Below, piece by piece: positions 32,823 through 37,612 of a stretch of 37,612 bases of DNA. The first letter of the stretch is position 1; every line of letters starts with the position of its first letter. The notes under the pieces were generated by a model. The model was not told where the DNA came from. It searched no databases and saw only the letters and a list, made by a program, of their open reading frames with translations. Source of the DNA: Betaproteobacteria bacterium (GTDB lineage: Bacteria; Pseudomonadota; Gammaproteobacteria; Burkholderiales; Burkholderiaceae_C); contig RFTR01000002.1 in the NCBI GenBank assembly GCA_009923345.1, forward strand, positions 1 through 37,612, written 5' to 3'. A program made the translations under genes and the position numbers.

Positions 32823-33431
32823 ATGAGCGCTTCAGAAACTCAAGCCTTGGGCATGGTGCCCATGGTGATCGAACAGTCAGGTCGCGGTGAGCGGTCTTAC
32901 GATATTTACTCGCGCTTGCTCAAAGAGCGCGTCATTTTCTTGGTTGGTCCTGTGAACGACCAAACTGCCAATTTGGTGGTGGCGCAGTTGTTGTTCTTGG
33001 AAAGCGAAAACCCAGACAAAGACATTTCGCTCTACATCAACTCACCCGGCGGCTCGGTGAGCGCGGGCATGTCGATTTACGACACGATGAACTTCATCAA
33101 GCCCCACGTTTCCACCTTGTGCATCGGCATGGCGGCCAGCATGGGCGCGTTTTTGTTGGCGGCTGGTGAGAAGGGCAAGCGTTTCTCCTTGCCCAATTCC
33201 AAGGTCATGATCCACCAGCCTTTGGGCGGTACCCAAGGCCAGGCGACTGAGATCGAAATCCACGCCCGTGAAATCCTCAAAACCCGTGAGCAACTCAACC
33301 GCATCTTGGCGGAACGCACAGGCCAGCCTTTGGAAAAAATCGAACGTGATACCGAGCGCGATTACTACCTGAGCGCCACCGAATCACAGGAATACGGCTT
33401 GATCGACAAAGTGATCGACAAGCGCGGTTAA
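32823..33431 (+). CDS. clpP: ATP-dependent Clp protease proteolytic subunit
   Basis: I choose the ATG at 32823 ([10 protein letters not shown]) because TTAGGAAA lies before it; the track's GTG at 32799 overlaps the tig stop and adds eight residues. The 202-aa protein has SerCys-type serine peptidase motifs: [33 protein letters not shown] with catalytic Ser106, and MIHQPLGG with His131; the Asp lies near residue 180. ClpP forms a double seven-membered ring and degrades substrates unfolded by ClpX, which is encoded 29 bases downstream. The first residues after processing ([11 protein letters not shown]) match the family. Confidence 0.96.
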   Translation: MSASETQALGMVPMVIEQSGRGERSYDIYSRLLKERVIFLVGPVNDQTANLVVAQLLFLESENPDKDISLYINSPGGSVSAGMSIYDTMNFIKPHVSTLCIGMAASMGAFLLAAGEKGKRFSLPNSKVMIHQPLGGTQGQATEIEIHAREILKTREQLNRILAERTGQPLEKIERDTERDYYLSATESQEYGLIDKVIDKRG

Positions 33432-33460
33432 CATAGCCGCAACTTTGGCGAATTAATTAC

Positions 33461-34726
33461 ATGGCTGACAAAAAAGGCAATTCCGGCGAAAAAACACTCT
33501 ACTGCTCCTTTTGCGGCAAGAGCCAGCACGAGGTCAAAAAGCTTATCGCTGGGCCTTCGGTCTTTATTTGTGACGAATGTATCGACCTGTGTAACGACAT
33601 CATTCGCGATGAGTTACCTGCCTTAGAAGACGCCACCAAAGACCGCAACGAACTCCCCACGCCGTCTGAAATCAAATCGAATCTAGACAACTACGTCATT
33701 GGACAAGAGCCCGCTAAGCGCGCTTTGTCGGTGGCGGTCTACAACCACTACAAGCGCCTCAAGCACAAAGAGGGTGCCAAGAAAGACGATGTCGAGCTCT
33801 CTAAAAGCAACATCTTGTTGATAGGCCCCACAGGTTCAGGCAAAACATTGTTGGCCCAAACCATGGCCCGCATGCTCAATGTGCCGTTCGTGATGGCCGA
33901 CGCCACCACCTTGACCGAAGCCGGTTATGTAGGCGAAGACGTTGAAAATATCATCCAAAAACTGCTGCAAAGCTGCGATTACGACGTGGAACGCGCCCAA
34001 CGCGGCATTGTCTACATCGACGAAATCGACAAAATCTCCCGCAAGTCTGACAACCCCTCGATCACCCGCGACGTTTCGGGCGAGGGCGTACAACAAGCTT
34101 TGCTCAAGTTGATCGAAGGCACGATGGCCAGCATCCCCCCGCAAGGCGGACGCAAACATCCCAACCAAGATTTCTTGCAGGTCGACACCACCAATATCTT
34201 GTTCATCTGTGGCGGTGCTTTTGCCGGCTTAGAAAAAGTCATTGAGAGCCGAACCGAGGCCTCAGGTATTGGCTTTGGCGCAACCGTTAGAAGCAAAGAA
34301 AACCGCAGCTTGACGGATGTGTTTGGCGCTGTAGAGCCACAAGACATCATTAAGTTTGGACTGATCCCCGAGTTAGTCGGCCGTATGCCCGTCGTGGCGA
34401 CATTAGCCGAATTGACCGAAGACACCCTGGTGCAAATCTTGACCGAGCCTAAAAATGCGCTCATCAAGCAATACGGCAAGCTCTTAGCCATGGAAGGTGC
34501 TGAGCTCGAAGTGCGCCCTGATGCCCTGCGCGCCATCGCCAAAAAGGCCTTGGCTCGGAAAACTGGTGCTCGCGGACTGCGATCCATCCTTGAACAATCG
34601 CTAATTGACACCATGTTTGAATTACCGAATTCAAGTAATGTTGAAAAAGTGGTGGTCGAAGAAGCGACCATCGACGAGAACAAACCCCCCTTGTTGGTTT
34701 ACCGAGAGGCCGCCAAAAAGGCATAA
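33461..34726 (+). CDS. clpX: ATP-dependent Clp protease ATP-binding subunit ClpX
   Basis: The 421-aa protein has an N-terminal zinc-binding domain with Cys15, Cys18, Cys37 and Cys40 ([23 protein letters not shown]). The AAA+ module carries Walker A GPTGSGKT (residues 122-129), Walker [12 protein letters not shown], sensor and pore segments (GYVGEDVE), and the ClpP-binding IGFGA loop. It recognises tagged substrates and feeds ClpP. All features are intact. It is followed after 11 bases by a GGGGACAG hairpin that may end or attenuate transcription before lon. Confidence 0.97.
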   Translation: MADKKGNSGEKTLYCSFCGKSQHEVKKLIAGPSVFICDECIDLCNDIIRDELPALEDATKDRNELPTPSEIKSNLDNYVIGQEPAKRALSVAVYNHYKRLKHKEGAKKDDVELSKSNILLIGPTGSGKTLLAQTMARMLNVPFVMADATTLTEAGYVGEDVENIIQKLLQSCDYDVERAQRGIVYIDEIDKISRKSDNPSITRDVSGEGVQQALLKLIEGTMASIPPQGGRKHPNQDFLQVDTTNILFICGGAFAGLEKVIESRTEASGIGFGATVRSKENRSLTDVFGAVEPQDIIKFGLIPELVGRMPVVATLAELTEDTLVQILTEPKNALIKQYGKLLAMEGAELEVRPDALRAIAKKALARKTGARGLRSILEQSLIDTMFELPNSSNVEKVVVEEATIDENKPPLLVYREAAKKA

Positions 34727-34737
34727 CGCAAAAACAT

Positions 34738-34767
34738 GGGGACAGCGCCGGCGGCCTGTCCCCTTTT
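34738..34767 (+). terminator. Hairpin with short U-tract between clpX and lon
   Basis: GGGGACAG and CTGTCCCC form a perfect 8-bp stem around a GC-rich 10-base loop, followed by TTTT. This fits an intrinsic terminator or attenuator between clpX and lon. The GGGGACAG...CTGTCCCC form also resembles short palindromic elements that are dispersed in some proteobacterial genomes, so a repeat origin is possible. The lon Shine-Dalgarno (AGGAAGG) follows directly. Confidence 0.65.
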
Positions 34768-34785
34768 CACAGGAAGGCTGACCAA

Positions 34786-37148
34786 ATGTCTGGACAACCC
34801 CCGTTGCCCCCCACTCTTATTGAACTACCGCTATTGCCGTTGCGCGACGTCGTCGTGTTTCCGCACATGGTCATCCCGCTATTTGTCGGACGTCCTAAGA
34901 GCATCAAAGCGCTTGAAACAGCTATGGCCGCTGAGCGTCGCATCATGCTCGTTGCGCAAAAAGCAGCAGCTAAAGACGAGCCTGAAGTCACCGACATGTT
35001 CCAAGTCGGTTGCGTATCCACTATTTTGCAAATGTTGAAGTTGCCAGACGGCACAGTGAAAGTATTGGTAGAAGGTCAGCAACGCGCAAAAGTCGACGGT
35101 ATTGAGGACGGAGAAGCCCACTTCACAGCGCATGTCACTCCTATCGAAGTGGCGCCCACAGAAACGGGTAGTGAAGTAGAAGCCCTGCGCCGGGCGGTGA
35201 TGCAGCAGTTTGACCAATACGTCAAACTTAACAAAAAAATACCACCAGAAATTCTCACGTCTATAGCGAGTATCGACGACGCAGGCCGATTAGCTGACAC
35301 CATCGCTGCGCACTTGCCTTTGAAGTTAGAAAACAAACAACTCGTACTCGATTTATCTTCGGTAAAAGAGCGTTTAGAAAATCTCTACGAACAACTAGAG
35401 CGTGAAGTCGATATTTTGAATGTCGACAAGAAAATCCGTGGCCGCGTCAAGCGCCAAATGGAAAAAAACCAACGCGATTTTTATTTGAATGAGCAAGTTA
35501 AAGCCATTCAAAAAGAACTTGGTGAAGGCGAAGAGGGCGCCGACATCGAAGAGATCGAGAAAAAAATCAAAGCGGCCCGCATGCCGCAAGAAGCGCGCAA
35601 AAAAGCAGATTCTGAGTTGAAAAAACTCAAACTCATGTCACCCATGTCAGCCGAAGCCACGGTGGTGCGCAATTACATTGACGTGTTGGTGGGATTGCCA
35701 TGGGCCAAGAAAACCAAAATCAAACACGATTTGGGTAATGCAGAAAACGTGCTCAATGAAGACCACTATGGCTTGGACAAAGTCAAAGACCGCATTCTTG
35801 AATATTTAGCAGTGCAACAACGTGTCGATAAAGTCAAAGCACCTATTTTGTGTTTGGTCGGCCCTCCTGGTGTCGGTTGGCCTTAGGCGGTATGCGTGAC
35901 GAAGCCGAAATTCGTGGTCATCGCCGCACTTACATTGGCGCAATGCCGGGCAAAGTATTACAAAGCCTGACCAAAGTCGGCACGCGTAATCCTTTGTTCT
36001 TGTTAGATGAAATCGACAAACTTGGCACAGATTTCCGCGGCGATCCATCGAGCGCACTGCTCGAGGTGTTAGACCCCGAACAAAACAACAAATTTGGTGA
36101 CCACTACGTGGAAGTCGACTACGACTTGAGCGACGTGATGTTTGTCGCGACATCGAATTCGATGAATATTCCTCCTGCATTGTTAGACCGGATGGAAGTC
36201 ATTCGTTTGTCGGGTTACACCGAAGACGAAAAAACCCATATCGCCATGAAATATCTGTTCCCCAAACAGATGAAAAACAATGGCGTGAAAGAACAAGAAC
36301 TCAAAGTAGAAGAGAGCGCCGTGCGCGACATCGTGCGCTACTACACCCGTGAGGCTGGTGTGCGTTCTTTAGAGCGCGAGTTGTCCAAGATTTGCCGCAA
36401 AGTTGTTAAAGCGTTGTTGCTCAAACAAATGCAACCGCAAGTGGTAGTGACTGCGGACAACTTGAATGATTTCTTGGGCGTGCGCAAATATTCGTATGGC
36501 CGAGCCGAAGCACAAAACCAAGTCGGACAAGTGGTCGGCTTGGCGTGGACAGAAGTTGGTGGCGATTTGCTCACCATCGAAGCCGCCATCATGATTGGTA
36601 AAGGCACGATCACGCGCACGGGTTCATTGGGCGACGTGATGAAAGAATCTGTTGAAGCTGCCCGTACTGTGGTGCGTAGCCGCGCACGCGTCTTAGGCAT
36701 TACCGAAGACTTGTTAGAAAAGCGCGACATACACATTCACGTGCCCGATGGTGCAACGCCTAAAGACGGCCCCAGTGCTGGCGCTGCCATGACTACGGCG
36801 TTGGTATCTGCACTTACTGGTATTCCTGTGCGTGCCGATGTGGCGATGACAGGCGAGATTACCTTGCGTGGTGAAGTGACCGCGATTGGTGGCTTGAAAG
36901 AAAAATTATTGGCGGCATTGCGTGGCGGTATCAAAACCGTTTTGATCCCTGAAGAAAACGTCAAAGACTTGCAAGAAATTCCTGACAACGTGAAGAGCGG
37001 TTTGGAAATCGTGCCCGTCAAGTGGATAGATAAGGTGCTCGAAATCGCGCTTGAGCGCGTGCCCACAGCTTTGCCAGACGACATCGCGGTGGTGCCAACG
37101 CCCCCAGCGACGGAAGGCGACTTGAAGGCGCAAGCCATCAAGCACTAA
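34786..37148 (+). pseudogene. lon: ATP-dependent protease Lon, disrupted by an internal deletion and frameshift
   Basis: The N-terminal part (34786-35886) has the Lon substrate-binding domain (LPLLPLRDVVVFPHMVIPLFVGR) and reaches CLVGPPGVG. It should then read KTSLGQ..., but instead gives WP and a stop at 35884. The second frame resumes at [27 protein letters not shown] and continues through Walker [11 protein letters not shown], the sensor region and the protease domain with Ser in KDGPSAGAA and Lys in GGLKEK, to a normal end at 37148. By comparison with the family about 17 residues (KTSLGQ...FV) are missing, equal to a deletion of about 55 bp at 35872-35877. The Walker A Lys-Thr is lost, so even a frameshift-suppressed product should lack ATPase activity. 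Everything else is well conserved, so decay is recent or the sequence is in error. Confidence 0.88.
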
Positions 37149-37161
37149 AACGAAAAAATTC

Positions 37162-37170
37162 TGCTATACT
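37162..37170 (+). promoter_or_regulatory. Extended -10 promoter for tRNA-Gly
   Basis: TGCTATACT (extended TGn plus TATACT) lies 11 bases before the tRNA-Gly 5' end and 13 bases after the lon stop. A start of transcription near 37177 would fit. No good -35 box is visible, as is common for extended -10 promoters. Confidence 0.6.
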
Positions 37171-37181
37171 TTTAAGCTTAC

Positions 37182-37257
37182 GCGGGAATAGCTCAGTTGG
37201 TAGAGCGCAACCTTGCCAAGGTTGAGGTCGCGAGTTCGAGCCTCGTTTCCCGCTCCA
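37182..37257 (+). tRNA. tRNA-Gly (anticodon GCC)
   Basis: A 76-nt tRNA with acceptor stem GCGGGAA/TTCCCGC, D-arm TAGCTCAGTTGGTAGAGCG, anticodon stem-loop CCTTGCCAAGG (anticodon GCC), T-arm GAGTTCGAGCCTC and encoded CCA. It reads GGC and GGU. Confidence 0.97.
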
Positions 37258-37269
37258 GATAAGAAACAA

Positions 37270-37292
37270 GGGAAGCTCCAGCTTCCCTTTTT
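37270..37292 (+). terminator. Terminator-like hairpin between tRNA-Gly and tRNA-Cys
   Basis: GGGAAGCT-CC-AGCTTCCC is a perfect 8-bp inverted repeat followed by TTTTT. It has the form of an intrinsic terminator, though the loop is very tight unless the inner pairs stay open. It lies 12 bases after tRNA-Gly and 13 bases before tRNA-Cys. Confidence 0.75.
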
Positions 37293-37305
37293 CGTCAAAG
37301 CATAC

Positions 37306-37379
37306 GGCTCGATAGCAAAGCGGTTATGCACCGGATTGCAAATCCGTGTAGGTCGGTTCGACTCCGGCTCGAGCCTCCA
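37306..37379 (+). tRNA. tRNA-Cys (anticodon GCA)
   Basis: A 74-nt tRNA with acceptor stem GGCTCGA/TCGAGCC, D-arm TAGCAAAGCGGTTATGC, anticodon stem-loop GGATTGCAAATCC (anticodon GCA), T-arm CGGTTCGACTCCG and encoded CCA. It reads UGC and UGU. No separate promoter fits in the 13 bases before it. Confidence 0.97.
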
Positions 37380-37385
37380 GTTTTT

Positions 37386-37404
37386 GATTGATTTAAATTC
37401 AATC
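37386..37404. repeat. AT-rich palindrome upstream of the DUF433 gene
   Basis: GATTGATTTAAATTCAATC is an imperfect palindrome (6-bp arms, nearly continuous centre) just after tRNA-Cys and 19 bases before the DUF433 ATG. It could be an autoregulatory operator of an antitoxin gene, or a weak tRNA terminator element. Evidence is positional only. Confidence 0.35.
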
Positions 37405-37422
37405 TGTCATTAACATTGAGAC

Positions 37423-37612
37423 ATGATTGACTGGACCTCCTGCCCTGCTGTAGAAATCAACCCTGAGCTTGTGAGTGGCGCTTGGGTGTTTCGCGGCACC
37501 CGTGTACCAGTTGTTGCTTTATTTGAAAACCTAGAAGACGGTATAACTATTAACGAGTTTGTTGAATTATTTCCTGGCGTTGCTTTAGTTCATGCTCGCA
37601 GCGTTTTAGAGC
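37423..37612 (+). CDS. DUF433 domain protein (antitoxin-like), 3' end outside window
   Basis: The frame opens at ATG 37423 and is still open at the right edge, so it is absent from the ORF track. The visible 63 residues read MIDWTSCPAVEINPELVSGAWVFRGTRVPV and then ALFENLEDGITINEFVELFPGV. This is the DUF433 pattern (NPxxxxGxxxFxGTRVPV...L.DG.....F...FP.V). DUF433 proteins are small HTH-like proteins, often encoded before a DUF5615 PIN-like nuclease in toxin-antitoxin pairs. The partner would lie beyond the window. No clear Shine-Dalgarno is seen. The family call is firm; the antitoxin role is inferred from known pairings. Confidence 0.85.
   Translation, partial: MIDWTSCPAVEINPELVSGAWVFRGTRVPVVALFENLEDGITINEFVELFPGVALVHARSVLE

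Noticed and set aside
34890-34930. GCGCTTGAAACA as a sigma-32 -35 element for lon.
   Set aside because: It lies inside the lon coding sequence and no matching -10 (CCCCAT-type) follows at the right distance.
1-37612. CRISPR array, insertion sequence, integrase or phage genes.
   Set aside because: No regularly spaced repeats, transposase or integrase motifs were seen on either strand.

Overview
The window reads as chromosomal DNA of a betaproteobacterium, most likely order Burkholderiales and Comamonadaceae-like. The support is the tRNA-Leu / tig / clpP / clpX / lon order, a Bug-family tripartite-tricarboxylate binding protein, a close VanA homologue, an LtnD-OtnK-OtnC-OtnI set and an HpnC-HpnD-HpnE set. 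The genus cannot be fixed from sequence alone. Coding density is high and no gene-free stretch exceeds about 160 bases.

Bases 1-5155 (+) form a tightly overlapping catabolic operon: the 3' end of hyuB, hyuA, a short isochorismatase-like gene, a fumarate-reductase-type flavoprotein and an isocitrate-lyase/PEP-mutase-superfamily lyase. The set suggests stepwise breakdown of a cyclic amide or related acid, but the substrate is unknown. A possible 54-aa secreted-protein remnant lies antisense at its 3' end. A TauE/SafE permease (-) and a Fur-family regulator (+) follow, transcribed divergently. Bases 6538-12843 (-) are one operon for C4 sugar acids: Bug binding protein, MmgE/PrpD protein, LtnD, OtnK, OtnC, OtnI.

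Bases 12996-18865 (+) encode a complete branched-chain-amino-acid-type ABC importer (livJ-livH-livM-livG-livF, with livM frameshifted), then a VanA-type Rieske oxygenase and a stand-alone [2Fe-2S] ferredoxin that matches only the last domain of VanB. The natural reading is uptake and O-demethylation of a methoxylated aromatic acid. Bases 19019-21817 (+) are a compact cell-envelope module: bactofilin, membrane-anchored M23 peptidase, second bactofilin, and a RodZ-like HTH/TM/Pro-Ala-rich protein.

Bases 21879-27018 hold hemH (-), a HAD phosphatase (+) and the squalene genes hpnE, hpnD, hpnC (-). From 27064 a two-gene RND efflux operon (+) follows, with a TetR-type palindrome upstream. The right end is a protein quality-control cluster: tRNA-Leu(UAG), tig, clpP, clpX and lon, where lon has lost its Walker A lysine and its reading frame through a short deletion. 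tRNA-Gly(GCC), a terminator-like hairpin, tRNA-Cys(GCA) and the start of a DUF433 antitoxin-like gene close the window.

The points most worth checking are the apparent small internal deletions in three genes (isochorismatase-like gene, livM, lon), which are either real decay or assembly collapse, the two-bactofilin envelope module, the hyu-flavoprotein-lyase operon and the reductase-less VanA/ferredoxin pair.
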